This document shows positions 33,855 to 42,766 of a DNA stretch of 64,000 nt, one piece after another (the first letter of the stretch is position 1; every line of letters begins with the position of its first letter). Both the position numbers and the translations under genes were made by a program. The stretch comes from Guopingia tenuis (GTDB lineage: Bacteria > Bacillota > Clostridia > Christensenellales > Christensenellaceae), in the NCBI RefSeq assembly GCF_014384805.1, contig NZ_JACRSS010000006.1, positions 71,701-135,700 of the forward strand, written 5' to 3'. The notes beneath the pieces were generated by a model. That model searched no databases and had not been told where the DNA came from. It saw nothing but the letters and a program-made list of their open reading frames with translations.

Positions 33855-35010
33855 AGGGGAAACGGCGGCGCTGGTCCGCTGCGACTCTTATGAAGAGGAA
33901 AAGGTGCAGGCGGCCCTGGATCGGGCGGTCGGCTTTTTGGGGGGATATGACGCGTTTTTCCGCCCGGGGATGCGGGTGGTCATCAAACCCAATCTGATGC
34001 GGAAAAGCGATCCGGCCCTTTGCGCCGTGGTGCATCCGAGCGTTATCCGCGCGGTGGCAAAGCGGGCGGTGGAGCGCGGCGCGCATGTGCTTCTGGCGGA
34101 AAGCCCGGGGGGCGTCTATAATCCGGCGGCGCTGCGGGGTATCTATGAGGCTGCCGGCCTGCTTCCCGTGGCGGAAGAGACGGGAATGGAGCTGAATTAC
34201 GACACCAGCGACCGGGAGGTGCCCGTGCCTGGCCGCAGGCTCAAAAGCCTGCATGTCATCTCGCCTCTGCTGGAGGCGGATCTGGTGGTGAATATCGCCA
34301 AGATGAAAAGCCACACCCTGGCGGTCTATTCCGGGGCGGTGAAAAACCTTTATGGCGTCATTCCCGGCCTGCTGAAGGCTGAGATGCATTTTCAGCACCA
34401 GTCGGTGGAGAGCTTTTCGGATATGGTGGTGGATATCTGCGATTTTATAAAGCCGCAGCTCAACATCGTGGACGCCGTCATGGCCATGGAAGGCGAGGGG
34501 CCGGGCAGCGGCGACCCGCGGGAGGTGGACGCCCTTGTGGCATCCCCAAGCGCCTATGCGGCGGACGCGGTATCGGCGGGGCTGGCGGGCTATGCCATAG
34601 ACGAACTGCCGATGCTGCGCCTGGCCCGGGAACGGGGATTGTTCTCGGGCGAGGTTGAAATCCTGGGAGACGATCCGGAGAGCCTGCGGGTGAAGGATTT
34701 TGTCCGGGCCTCTCAGCGGGGAAACCATCTGCTGCAAAGCAAGGTGCCGGGATTTCTCGTGAAGCCGCTGGAAAGCTGGTTTGCCCTCAAGCCCAAAGTG
34801 CGCCGGAAGGCCTGCGTGGGCTGCGGGATCTGTGCCCGGACCTGCCCGGTCAAAACCATCGAGATCCGGGGCCGCAAGGCAAAGATTCACCCCAAGGCGT
34901 GTATCCAGTGCTTCTGCTGCCTGGAATTCTGCCCCAAAAAGGCCATTGCCGCCAAGCGGAACTGGTTGTTCCGGGCGGCGATCCGGGTGACGGGCGGGCG
35001 GAAGAAATAG
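33844..35010 (+). CDS. DUF362 protein with 2x[4Fe-4S] ferredoxin domain
   Basis: The 388-residue protein has an N-terminal DUF362 domain (VVIKPNLMRKSDP, VVHPSVIRAVAKRAVERGAHVLLAESPGG, KMKSHTLAVYSGAVKNLYGVIPG). Near the C-terminus are two CxxCxxCxxxCP motifs, ACVGCGICARTCPVKTI and ACIQCFCCLEFCPKKAI, binding two [4Fe-4S] clusters. The last stretch is basic. It is presumably an electron carrier or a redox-linked enzyme of unknown substrate. It overlaps the HAD gene by 11 bases and ends the Lrp operon. No clear terminator follows. Confidence 0.9.
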   Translation: MRNEGETAALVRCDSYEEEKVQAALDRAVGFLGGYDAFFRPGMRVVIKPNLMRKSDPALCAVVHPSVIRAVAKRAVERGAHVLLAESPGGVYNPAALRGIYEAAGLLPVAEETGMELNYDTSDREVPVPGRRLKSLHVISPLLEADLVVNIAKMKSHTLAVYSGAVKNLYGVIPGLLKAEMHFQHQSVESFSDMVVDICDFIKPQLNIVDAVMAMEGEGPGSGDPREVDALVASPSAYAADAVSAGLAGYAIDELPMLRLARERGLFSGEVEILGDDPESLRVKDFVRASQRGNHLLQSKVPGFLVKPLESWFALKPKVRRKACVGCGICARTCPVKTIEIRGRKAKIHPKACIQCFCCLEFCPKKAIAAKRNWLFRAAIRVTGGRKK

Positions 35011-35029
35011 CGGATTTCCCTTTCTGTGC

Positions 35030-35058
35030 TTGAAAAATACGGCGGAATATGCCATAAT
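35030..35058 (+). promoter_or_regulatory. Sigma-A promoter of trmL
   Basis: TTGAAA (35030-35035), 17 bases, CATAAT (35053-35058), about 100 bases before the start. Confidence 0.68.
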
Positions 35059-35078
35059 GAACACACCGGAAGAGATGT

Positions 35079-35107
35079 GCTCCTCCCCATGGGAAGGAGC
35101 TTTCTTT
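35079..35107 (+). terminator. Hairpin in the trmL leader (possible attenuator)
   Basis: GCTCCTCCCC (35079-35088) pairs with GGGAAGGAGC (35091-35100) with one mismatch, followed by TTTCTTT. It lies between the promoter and trmL, so it would reduce read-through into the gene or end transcripts from the upstream operon. Confidence 0.5.
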
Positions 35108-35160
35108 ATATAAAAAGGCCGGGCGAAAAGGGTGTCCGGCGGGAAAGGCAAGGAAACGGA

Positions 35161-35622
35161 ATGCTGAATATTGTGCTTGTGGAGCCGGAGATTCCGCAAA
35201 ACACAGGAAATATCTCCCGCACCTGCGCGGTGACGGGAGCGCGGCTGCATCTCATCGAGCCGCTGGGCTTTTCCATCGACGAAAAGCATCTGCGCCGGGC
35301 AGGGCTGGATTACTGGGATAAGCTGGAGCTGTCTGTTTATCCGGATATGGAGGCGTTTTATCAGAAAAATGCCGGAGGGAATTTCTATTATTTCTCCACA
35401 AAGGCGGAAAAGTGGTATACGGAAGTAAACTATGTGGACGGAGACTATCTGGTGTTCGGGAAGGAGACCAAGGGTCTGCCGGAAAGCCTGATCCGGGAGA
35501 ATATGGACAGGGCTGTGCGAATTCCCATGCGCAGGGATCTGCGGTGCCTGAATTTGTCCAATTCTGTCGCGGTCGCCGTATACGAAGCTGAGCGCCAGCT
35601 GGGATTTTTGGATTTCATCTGA
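35161..35622 (+). CDS. trmL: tRNA (cytidine(34)-2'-O)-methyltransferase
   Basis: The 153-residue SPOUT methyltransferase begins NIVLVEPEIPQNTGNISRTC and contains HLIEPLGFSIDEKHLRRAGLDYW, LVFGKETKGLP and the knot segment IPMRRDLRCLNLSNSVAVAVYEA. This matches TrmL, which 2'-O-methylates the wobble base of tRNA-Leu isoacceptors using S-adenosylmethionine. The start is ATG 35161 after AAGGAAACGG; the open frame upstream is untranslated leader. It is monocistronic. Confidence 0.94.
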   Translation: MLNIVLVEPEIPQNTGNISRTCAVTGARLHLIEPLGFSIDEKHLRRAGLDYWDKLELSVYPDMEAFYQKNAGGNFYYFSTKAEKWYTEVNYVDGDYLVFGKETKGLPESLIRENMDRAVRIPMRRDLRCLNLSNSVAVAVYEAERQLGFLDFI

Positions 35623-35874
35623 TAAATTCTATTGACGCGCTGGGAAAATATCTTTAAAATATATGATGGATGGGTTTGGATTGTCCGGCTGTTAGAAAAG
35701 CCGGCGGATCTGCCAAAACCCGAGGGGGCTCCTCTGTTTTTCCAGACAGCGGACTCTATCCGGTCCTTTTATGGGAGAGTGTTTCTCCCATCAAAACCCG
35801 GGGGACAAGCTTCCCGGTACGCTTAAAATGACGGGGCAAAGCTCCCGGAATGGAAAACGGAGGAAAAAACGGAT
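35623..35874. other. Intergenic region before the Na/Pi cotransporter gene
   Basis: There is no gene. It holds three short hairpins: CCGGCT/AGCCGG near 35683-35702, ATGGGAG/CTCCCAT at about 35770-35790, and GAGG/CCTC followed by TGTTTTT near 35725. One may terminate trmL. No promoter was confidently found. Confidence 0.4.
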
Positions 35875-37497
35875 ATGGATATATTCTCGCTGTTCCTGCT
35901 CTTGGGCGGTTTGGGTTTGTTCCTTTTTGGAATGAAGCTGATGTCCGATGGTTTAGAAGCGGCAGCTGGCGACAAAATGCGCCGGTGGCTGGAGGTGCTG
36001 ACCAAAAATCGCTTTGCGGGCGTTGCTGTGGGCACCGGAGCAACGATGCTGGTGCAGAGCTCCAGCGCCATCACGGTGATGGTCGTCGGGTTTGTCAATG
36101 CGGGTCTTATGAGCCTTTCCCAGGCTGTCAGCGTCTGCATGGGGGCTAATATTGGAACAACCATTACAGCACAGATCGTTGCCTTTAAGGTGACGGATTT
36201 TGCTCCTCTTGTTCTGTTCCTGGGCGTGGTTATCGCCATGTTTGTGAAAGACAAGACATGGCAGAAAATCGGACAGATTATTGTTGGTTTTGGCGTGCTG
36301 TTCATGGGCATGGATATTATGGCTCAGGCAACGGCCCCTCTTGCCGAATGGGCTCCCTTTGGGCAGATTATTTCCACCTTTACAAACCCATTTATTGGAA
36401 TTCTGGCGGGCATGTTGTTTACCGCAATCATTCAATCCAGCAGCGCTACGATGGGCGTATTGCTGGCGCTGGCTTCGACGGGAATTATTTCGCTGGATAC
36501 CGCAATCTATGTTATTTTGGGAACGAATATCGGAACCTGCATTACTGCGATTCTGGCCAGTATCGGTGCCAACAAGACGGCCCGGCGCACGGCGGTGGTG
36601 CATGTGCTGTTCAATGTGTTTGGAACGCTGATCTTTGTCATCTTGCTGCAATTTCTGCCCATTAAAGATTGGGTATATAATCTCTCGCCTGGCGATGTGC
36701 AGCGGCAGCTGGCCAATTTCCACACTATCTTTAATGTGGTGACGACAGCGATCCTCATATGGTTCCCGCAGCTCCTCATTAAGCTTTCGTATCTGATCGT
36801 CCGGGGAGAAGATCCCAAAACAAGCCAGAAGAAGCTGCAGTATATTCTCGATAAGCCCCAGGAAAACCCCACCATCGGCGTGGGCATGGCCATCAAAGAG
36901 GTCATCCGCATGGGCAAAATGGCTGAAGATAACTTCCGCAGCTCGATTGCGGCGTTCCACGAAAAGGATACGGCGGCTGCCGACAAGGTAAAGGAAACCG
37001 AAGAGATAGTGAACTTTTTAAACCATTCCATCACGGACTATCTCTCTAAAATCAGCCAGGAGGAATTGGGCAAAAAGGACTCCAATGCGGTTTCCAGCAT
37101 GTTCCATCTGGTCTGCGATATCGAGCGTATTTCCGACCATGCGGAGAATATGGCGGAATTTACCTACAGCGAGGTAGAACAGAAGATATCCTTCTCCGAA
37201 GTAGGACAGAGAGAGCTTGACAATATGATCGACCGGGTGCTGGAATGCCTGCACTATGCCATCAATGCGCTGGCGACGGGCGATGAGGCGGCGGCGCACA
37301 AGGTCATTGAGATTGAAAAAGTCGTGGATGACTTAGAGATACGGCTGAAAGACGACCATGTGGAGCGCCTCCTAAAGGGCGAATGCAGCCCCAAGGGCAG
37401 CATGATTTATGCGGATATGGTGACAAATCTGGAAAGAGTTGCCGACCATTCCACAAATATTGCGTATCGTGTGCTCGAAGCGGGTATATATAATTAA
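35875..37497 (+). CDS. Na/Pi cotransporter family protein with PhoU-like domain
   Basis: The 540-residue protein has about eight to ten membrane helices in the first 310 residues. It shows the two repeated QSSSA signatures of the family, MLVQSSSAITVMVVGF and IIQSSSATMGVLLALAS, plus GANIGTT and GTNIGTC. The C-terminal 200 residues form a cytoplasmic PhoU-like helical domain (ERISDHAENMAEF, LERVADHSTNIAYRV). It probably imports or exports phosphate with sodium. ATG 35875 has GGAGGAAAA. It is followed after only 42 bases by pgk, with no terminator, so it may be co-transcribed with the glycolytic genes. Confidence 0.93.
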   Translation: MDIFSLFLLLGGLGLFLFGMKLMSDGLEAAAGDKMRRWLEVLTKNRFAGVAVGTGATMLVQSSSAITVMVVGFVNAGLMSLSQAVSVCMGANIGTTITAQIVAFKVTDFAPLVLFLGVVIAMFVKDKTWQKIGQIIVGFGVLFMGMDIMAQATAPLAEWAPFGQIISTFTNPFIGILAGMLFTAIIQSSSATMGVLLALASTGIISLDTAIYVILGTNIGTCITAILASIGANKTARRTAVVHVLFNVFGTLIFVILLQFLPIKDWVYNLSPGDVQRQLANFHTIFNVVTTAILIWFPQLLIKLSYLIVRGEDPKTSQKKLQYILDKPQENPTIGVGMAIKEVIRMGKMAEDNFRSSIAAFHEKDTAAADKVKETEEIVNFLNHSITDYLSKISQEELGKKDSNAVSSMFHLVCDIERISDHAENMAEFTYSEVEQKISFSEVGQRELDNMIDRVLECLHYAINALATGDEAAAHKVIEIEKVVDDLEIRLKDDHVERLLKGECSPKGSMIYADMVTNLERVADHSTNIAYRVLEAGIYN

Positions 37498-37539
37498 AAA
37501 GCGATGGAATCCAAAAAATATTAAAGGAGTTATGTAACT

Positions 37540-38724
37540 ATGAAGCAGAAGACAATCGAAGATATCAATGTTGCGTCTAAGCGCGTGCTGGTTCGCGTGG
37601 ACTTCAACGTTCCGCTGAACGACAAGCAGGAGATCACAGACGAGACGCGGATTCAGGCGGCTCTGCCCACCATCCGCTATCTGCTTGACCATAAGGCCAA
37701 GGTGATTCTCTGCTCGCATCTGGGCCGTCCCAAGGGCGAGTTCAAACCGGAATTCTCCCTGGCTCCCGTTGCGAAGCGCCTGCGCCAGCTGCTGGACGCC
37801 AAGGTGACCTTTGCAGAGGACGTGATCGGGCCCAGCGCCGACAAGGCCGTAAGCGAAATGCAGGACGGCGATGTAGTGCTGCTGGAAAACCTGCGCTTCC
37901 ATAAGGAAGAAACCAAGAACGATCCGGAATTTGCCAAGAAGCTGGCCAGCTATGCGGATATTTTCGTCAACGATGCTTTCGGCACGGCCCATCGTGCGCA
38001 TGCTTCCACAGAGGGCGTTACCCACTATCTCCCCTCGGTTGCCGGCTTCCTCATCAAAAAGGAGCTGGAGTTTATGGGCAAGGCTCTGGAGGATCCGGAC
38101 CGTCCGTTCGTCGCCATTCTGGGCGGCGCGAAGATTGCGGATAAGATCCCGGTCATCGAAAACCTGTTCACCAAGGTTGACAGCCTCATCATCGGCGGCG
38201 GCATGGCCAACACCTTCCTGGCGGCTCAGGGCTATGATATGAAAAAATCCCTGGTGGACGGCGATAGCATCGAGCTGGCCAAATCCCTCATGGAGAAGGC
38301 CCGCAAGCTGGGCGTGAAGATGCTGCTTCCCATCGACGTGGTGGCGGCGGATGAGTTCAGCGCGGACGCCAAGACCGTGACGGTTCCCGTGGAGGGGATT
38401 CCGGATGGCTACATGGCTCTGGATATCGGGCTTTCCACCCGCATGATCTTTGCCGAAGAGATCTCCTCGGCCAAGACGGTCATTTGGAACGGCCCCATGG
38501 GCGTTGCGGAAATGCCTGCCTTTGCCGGCGGCACCAAGGCGGTTGCCGAGGCTATGGCGGAAGCCAGCGCCATCACCATCATCGGCGGCGGCGATTCTGC
38601 GGCAGCGGTCAAGAAGCTGGGCTTTGGCGACCGGATGACGCATATTTCCACGGGCGGCGGCGCTTCTCTGGAATTCCTGGAGGGCAAGGAGCTCCCCGGC
38701 ATTGCGGCTCTGAACGTGAAATAA
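37540..38724 (+). CDS. pgk: Phosphoglycerate kinase
   Basis: The 394-residue length is normal. Motifs are RVLVRVDFNVPLND, ILCSHLGRPKGEF, LLENLRFHKEE, FVNDAFGTAHRAHAS, ILGGAKIADKIPVIENL, NGPMGVAEMPAFAGGT and the C-terminal GGGDSAAAVKKLG. It interconverts 1,3-bisphosphoglycerate plus ADP with 3-phosphoglycerate plus ATP in glycolysis. ATG 37540 follows AAAGGAG. It heads the pgk-tpiA-gpmI run; no gap gene is adjacent. Confidence 0.98.
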   Translation: MKQKTIEDINVASKRVLVRVDFNVPLNDKQEITDETRIQAALPTIRYLLDHKAKVILCSHLGRPKGEFKPEFSLAPVAKRLRQLLDAKVTFAEDVIGPSADKAVSEMQDGDVVLLENLRFHKEETKNDPEFAKKLASYADIFVNDAFGTAHRAHASTEGVTHYLPSVAGFLIKKELEFMGKALEDPDRPFVAILGGAKIADKIPVIENLFTKVDSLIIGGGMANTFLAAQGYDMKKSLVDGDSIELAKSLMEKARKLGVKMLLPIDVVAADEFSADAKTVTVPVEGIPDGYMALDIGLSTRMIFAEEISSAKTVIWNGPMGVAEMPAFAGGTKAVAEAMAEASAITIIGGGDSAAAVKKLGFGDRMTHISTGGGASLEFLEGKELPGIAALNVK

Positions 38725-38738
38725 ATAGGAACATAGAT

Positions 38739-38772
38739 TTCAAGGGCAGAGCAATCTGCCTCTTGAATTTTT
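38739..38772 (+). terminator. Intergenic hairpin with U-tract between pgk and tpiA
   Basis: TTCAAGGGCAGA (38739-38750) pairs with TCTGCCTCTTGAA (one bulged T) and is followed by five T, then directly by the tpiA ribosome binding site GGAGG. It may be a partial terminator or an mRNA-processing hairpin that sets the pgk:tpiA ratio. Confidence 0.65.
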
Positions 38773-38784
38773 GGAGGTAAAAAT

Positions 38785-39528
38785 ATGAGAAAACCCATCA
38801 TTGCGGGAAACTGGAAAATGAATAAAACCCCGGCAGAGGCAAAAGAGCTGATTGAGGCCCTGAAGCCGCTGGTGGCGGATGCCCAGGCCGAGGTCGTCGT
38901 TTGCCCGACGTTTGTTTGCCTGAGCGCTGCGAAAGAGGCGATTGCCGGCAGCAACATCCATCTGGGGGCGCAGAACCTGCATTTTGAGCCCAAGGGCGCG
39001 TATACCGGCGAAGTTTCCGCCGAAATGCTCACGTCTATCGGTGTGGAATATGTAATCATTGGCCACAGTGAACGGCGGCAGTATTTTGCTGAAACCGATG
39101 AAACCGTCAACAAAAAGGTTAAAGCGGCGCTGGCTGCCGGCCTGAAGCCCATCATCTGCGTGGGCGAGAGCCTGGAGCAGCGGGAAAAGGGCATCACGAA
39201 AGAGATCGTTTCCCTGCAGAGCAAGCTGGCCCTTGAGGGGCTTACCAAGGAGCAGGTGGCAGGCGTTGTCATCGCCTATGAGCCTATTTGGGCCATTGGC
39301 ACTGGCAAAACGGCCACTTCCGACGAGGCTAACGAGACGATTGGCGATATCCGTGCGGCGGTGCGGGAAGTATACGGCGAGGCGGCGGACGAAATGCGCA
39401 TCCAGTATGGCGGCAGCATGAACCCCAAGAACGCCTCCGAGCTTATGGCGAAATCTGAAATCGACGGCGGCCTGATCGGCGGCGCCAGCCTGAAGGCGGA
39501 GGATTTCAGCCAGGTCGTCAAATACTAG
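38785..39528 (+). CDS. tpiA: Triosephosphate isomerase
   Basis: The 247-residue TIM barrel carries IAGNWKMNKTPAEA (catalytic Lys), IIGHSERRQYF (catalytic His), VIAYEPIWAIGTGKTA (catalytic Glu) and QYGGSMNPKNASELM plus GLIGGASL for phosphate binding. It interconverts dihydroxyacetone phosphate and glyceraldehyde 3-phosphate. ATG 38785 follows TTGGAGG. It lies 60 bases after pgk and 11 before gpmI. Confidence 0.98.
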   Translation: MRKPIIAGNWKMNKTPAEAKELIEALKPLVADAQAEVVVCPTFVCLSAAKEAIAGSNIHLGAQNLHFEPKGAYTGEVSAEMLTSIGVEYVIIGHSERRQYFAETDETVNKKVKAALAAGLKPIICVGESLEQREKGITKEIVSLQSKLALEGLTKEQVAGVVIAYEPIWAIGTGKTATSDEANETIGDIRAAVREVYGEAADEMRIQYGGSMNPKNASELMAKSEIDGGLIGGASLKAEDFSQVVKY

Positions 39529-39539
39529 GAGAACAGCAT

Positions 39540-41078
39540 ATGAACAATAAATTTACAGCTCTCATCATCATGGATGGCTTTGGGGAACGCAAGGACAGCG
39601 AGGGAAACGCCGTGAAGCTGGCGGGAACTCCGCATATCAGCGCTCTGGAAGCCGAATACCCCATGACCTTTATCGGCGCTTCCGGCATGTCCGTGGGCCT
39701 GCCGGACGGGCAGATGGGCAATTCGGAAGTGGGGCACCTGAACATCGGCGCGGGCCGCATCGTATATCAGGAGCTGACCCGGATCACCAAGGCGATTCAG
39801 GACGGGGATTTTTTCCAGGTGAAGGAATTCAACGATGCCATCGATAACTGCCTGAAAAACGGCACAGACCTGCATCTTTTCGGTCTGCTTTCGGATGGCG
39901 GCGTACACAGCCATAACGAGCATCTCTATGCTCTCGTGGAGCTGGCAAAGAAGCGCGGCCTGGATCGCGTCTATATTCATTGCTTCATGGACGGCCGGGA
40001 CGTTCCGCCGGACAGCGGCAAGGGCTATATGGAGCAGCTGGAAGCCAAGCTCCAGGAGATCGGCGTGGGCAAGATCGCCTCGGTCAGCGGCCGGTATTAT
40101 GCCATGGACCGGGATAACCGCTGGGAGCGGGTGCAGAAGGCATATGACGCCATTGCAAAATCCGAGGGCGAATTTAATGAGAGCGCCGTGGCCGCCATGC
40201 AGGCGTCCTATGATGCGGGCGTGATGGACGAATTCGTTCTGCCCACGGTCATCACTCAAAACGGCCAGCCGGTGGCGCGGGTGAAAAAGGATGATTCGAT
40301 CATCTTCTTCAATTTCCGCCCCGACCGGGCCCGGGAGATCACCCGCACCTTCATCGATCCGGAATTCTCCGGCTTTGCGCGGGAATACTTCCCGGTGTAT
40401 TTCGTCTCCATGACGCAATATGACAAGACCTTCCCGAATATTCATGTGGCTTATAAGCCGCAGACGCTGGAAAATACCCTGGGCGAATACCTGAGCAAGA
40501 ACGGCGTAAAACAGTTCCGCATCGCGGAAACTGAGAAATATGCCCATGTTACCTTCTTCTTCAACGGCGGCGTGGAGCAGCCCAACCCGGGAGAAGACCG
40601 GGTGCTGATCCCCTCTCCCAAGGTGGCGACCTATGACCTCCAGCCGGAGATGAGCGCCTATGAGGTGACGGAGAAGGCAGTGGAGCGCATCAAATCCGGC
40701 GAATACGGCGTGATGATCCTGAACTTTGCCAATCCGGATATGGTCGGCCACACGGGCGTTTTGGAGGCGGCGGAAAAGGCTGTCCGGACGGTAGACGAGT
40801 GCGTAGGCAAGGTGGTGGACGCCATTCTGTCCGTGGGCGGCCAGGTCATCATTACGGCGGACCACGGCAACAGCGAGCTTATGATCGATCCCGCGACGGG
40901 AGGCCCCTTCACGGCCCACACCACCAATCCCGTGCCCTTTATCCTGGTGGGCAAGGATTGGAAGGGCGCCAAGCTGCGGGAGGACGGCATTCTGGCGGAT
41001 ATCGCCCCCACGATGCTGGACATGATGGATTTGCCCAAACCCAAGGAAATGGAAGGAACTTCCATGATCGTGAAATAA
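39540..41078 (+). CDS. gpmI: 2,3-bisphosphoglycerate-independent phosphoglycerate mutase
   Basis: The 512-residue alkaline-phosphatase-superfamily enzyme interconverts 3- and 2-phosphoglycerate using two Mn2+ ions. Metal and catalytic motifs are IIMDGFGERKDSEGN, GNSEVGHLNIGAGRIVYQ (the phosphoserine in NSEVGH), HCFMDGRDVPPDSG, NFRPDRAREIT, NPDMVGHTG and TADHGNSELM. ATG 39540 has AGGAGAAC upstream. It ends the glycolytic cluster and is followed by a terminator. Confidence 0.98.
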   Translation: MNNKFTALIIMDGFGERKDSEGNAVKLAGTPHISALEAEYPMTFIGASGMSVGLPDGQMGNSEVGHLNIGAGRIVYQELTRITKAIQDGDFFQVKEFNDAIDNCLKNGTDLHLFGLLSDGGVHSHNEHLYALVELAKKRGLDRVYIHCFMDGRDVPPDSGKGYMEQLEAKLQEIGVGKIASVSGRYYAMDRDNRWERVQKAYDAIAKSEGEFNESAVAAMQASYDAGVMDEFVLPTVITQNGQPVARVKKDDSIIFFNFRPDRAREITRTFIDPEFSGFAREYFPVYFVSMTQYDKTFPNIHVAYKPQTLENTLGEYLSKNGVKQFRIAETEKYAHVTFFFNGGVEQPNPGEDRVLIPSPKVATYDLQPEMSAYEVTEKAVERIKSGEYGVMILNFANPDMVGHTGVLEAAEKAVRTVDECVGKVVDAILSVGGQVIITADHGNSELMIDPATGGPFTAHTTNPVPFILVGKDWKGAKLREDGILADIAPTMLDMMDLPKPKEMEGTSMIVK

Positions 41079-41094
41079 AGTAAACGGATGGAGA

Positions 41095-41125
41095 CAATCC
41101 CGCCCTTGCGACGGGATTGCTTTTT
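41095..41125 (+). terminator. Intrinsic terminator after gpmI
   Basis: CAATCCCG (41095-41102) pairs with CGGGATTG (41112-41119), then C and five T. The next gene starts only 15 bases later. Confidence 0.82.
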
Positions 41126-41139
41126 CCTGGGAGAAGCGG

Positions 41140-42099
41140 ATGCGAGAGAGGCTCTATTACCCGGTTTCGGAATATTATCGGGAAAAATACGGCCAGAAGG
41201 TCTATAAACTGCCGGTGAATCTTCCCGTCACCTGCCCCAACAAGGATGCGGACGGAAGGGGATGCGATTATTGCAGCCCCCTGGGAGCAGGCTTTGAATC
41301 GTTCACAAATAATTTATCTTTTGGGGAACAAATAAGAAGGAATCGGGAGTTCATGCATAGAAAATATAAAGCAGAGCTTTTTATTCTATATTTGCAGAAT
41401 TTTTCCGGCACCTTTCAGCCGGCAGCCCGGCTGGCAGAACAGATCCGATCCATGCCCATGGAGCAGATTGCGGAGATTGCCATTGCCACGCGGCCGGATT
41501 GTATATCCCGTTCCTATGCAAAAACGCTCCGGCAGCTGCAGGAGGAGCTGGAACGGCCCATTACCTTGGAGCTGGGGCTGCAAACTCCCAATTACCGTAC
41601 ACTTGCAAACATACACCGGGGGCACACCCTGGCGGAATTTCTGGACGCTGTCCTGGCCCTGCGGGGCGAGGGGTTTGGCGTTGTTGCCCATATGATTCTG
41701 GATCTTCCGGGAGATACGATGGAGGATGCCGTGGAGGGGGCAAAAATTCTCTCCGCGCTGGGAATCGGGGGCGTGAAGCTGCATTCCCTCTATCTGGCCA
41801 AAGGAAGCCGGATGGCGGAGCAATATGAAAGAGGGGAGCTCCCTCTTCCCGATCCGCAGGTATATATCGCCCGGGCGGCGGAGTTTTTGGCGGTGGTCCG
41901 GCCGGATATGGTGATTCACCGGATTGCCGGGCGGATTCCGGAGGAATTCTCGGCGGCGGCCGGGGGAATGAGCTGGTGGAAGATCCGGGATGGGATCGAG
42001 GCGCGGATGCGGAAAAGGGGATATACCCAGGGCTGCAAATGCGATTATCTGGACGGAAAGGCCCTCCGGCAGGCTGGATTTGAAGAACAGCAGGAATAG
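41140..42099 (+). CDS. TIGR01212 family radical SAM protein (YhcC-like)
   Basis: The 319-residue protein has an Elp3-like radical SAM core. The cluster cysteines are spaced C-x9-C-x2-C (Cys32, Cys42, Cys45 in CPNKDADGRGCDYC), which is characteristic of the YhcC/TIGR01212 group. LELGLQT and MILDLPGDT follow as SAM and barrel motifs, and KLHSLYLAKG is also typical. The function of this group is not settled. ATG 41140 has GGGAGAAGCGG upstream. It shares no overlap with neighbours. Confidence 0.9.
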   Translation: MRERLYYPVSEYYREKYGQKVYKLPVNLPVTCPNKDADGRGCDYCSPLGAGFESFTNNLSFGEQIRRNREFMHRKYKAELFILYLQNFSGTFQPAARLAEQIRSMPMEQIAEIAIATRPDCISRSYAKTLRQLQEELERPITLELGLQTPNYRTLANIHRGHTLAEFLDAVLALRGEGFGVVAHMILDLPGDTMEDAVEGAKILSALGIGGVKLHSLYLAKGSRMAEQYERGELPLPDPQVYIARAAEFLAVVRPDMVIHRIAGRIPEEFSAAAGGMSWWKIRDGIEARMRKRGYTQGCKCDYLDGKALRQAGFEEQQE

Positions 42100-42165
42100 C
42101 GGGAAGAAGCGCAAGGGCGCTTTGAATAGAGACGAAAAATCACAAAGAAGAAAGGGATGATTTCA

Positions 42166-42576
42166 ATGGTTCAACTAATTTATGGAACAAAGGGAAGCGG
42201 CAAGACAAAACGCCTTTTGGAGATGGTCAACAAGGAGGCGGAGACCGCGCAGGGAGATGTTATTTTCATCGACGACGACAAGCGCTATATGTATGATGTG
42301 CGGCACCAGGTGCGGTTCGTCGATGTTTCGGAATATAGTGTAGACAGCGAGGAAAAGCTCTATGGCTTTATCTGCGGCATGCTGGCCCAGAATTTTGATA
42401 TTTCGGCGATTTATCTGGATGCTTTCATCCACATCGTGAAAAAGCAGCCGGAGGAAATGGAGTTTTTCTTTAAAACTCTTATCCAGCTGGCGGAAAAGAA
42501 CAACGTGAAGCTGGTTTTAAATGTGAGCGCCGATCCGGCGGTCATGCCCGAGTATTTGAAAGCGTTTGTGATTTAA
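42166..42576 (+). CDS. Small P-loop ATP-binding protein, 136 aa
   Basis: The N-terminus holds a Walker A motif, YGTKGSGKTKRLL, and a possible Walker B (ISAIYLDAF) follows at about residue 85. The protein is short and has no helicase or AAA extras. It looks like a conserved Clostridia P-loop protein of unknown role, for which I have no name. The start at ATG 42166 is preferred over 42157 because GAAAGGG then has normal spacing. A terminator follows, so it is monocistronic or last in a unit with the radical SAM gene. Confidence 0.8.
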   Translation: MVQLIYGTKGSGKTKRLLEMVNKEAETAQGDVIFIDDDKRYMYDVRHQVRFVDVSEYSVDSEEKLYGFICGMLAQNFDISAIYLDAFIHIVKKQPEEMEFFFKTLIQLAEKNNVKLVLNVSADPAVMPEYLKAFVI

Positions 42577-42592
42577 CGGCATAAGGAAGTGT

Positions 42593-42621
42593 GGCTGGGA
42601 ATGTTCCCAGCCGCCTTTTTT
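42593..42621 (+). terminator. Intrinsic terminator of the P-loop gene
   Basis: GGCTGGGA pairs with TCCCAGCC (within 42593-42612), followed by GCC and six T. Confidence 0.85.
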
Positions 42622-42662
42622 GTGTCAAAAATGTAGGAATTCGTGGATTTTTTCTGTTTCCA

Positions 42663-42766
42663 TGGTATAATGTATGCATGGACGGGGCGGAGACAAATTT
42701 TTATGCCCCGAGCGTTCACTGCTGGCTGCTATTGTCGTTGATGCACGGCAAAGAGGCCCGGTTTTT
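42663..42766 (+). repeat. Diverged copy of the 3.35-kb intergenic repeat, possible small RNA
   Basis: TGGTATAATG (42663-42672) starts this copy as in the element at 3346. A GGGGC/GCCCC hairpin follows, then a block GCGTTCACTGCTGGCTGCTA that matches the one at 3399 with several substitutions, then GATGCACGGCAAAGA. It ends GGCCCGGTTTTTTAG, which could act as an RNA 3' end. The extended -10 at its start has no good -35. Confidence 0.5.
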
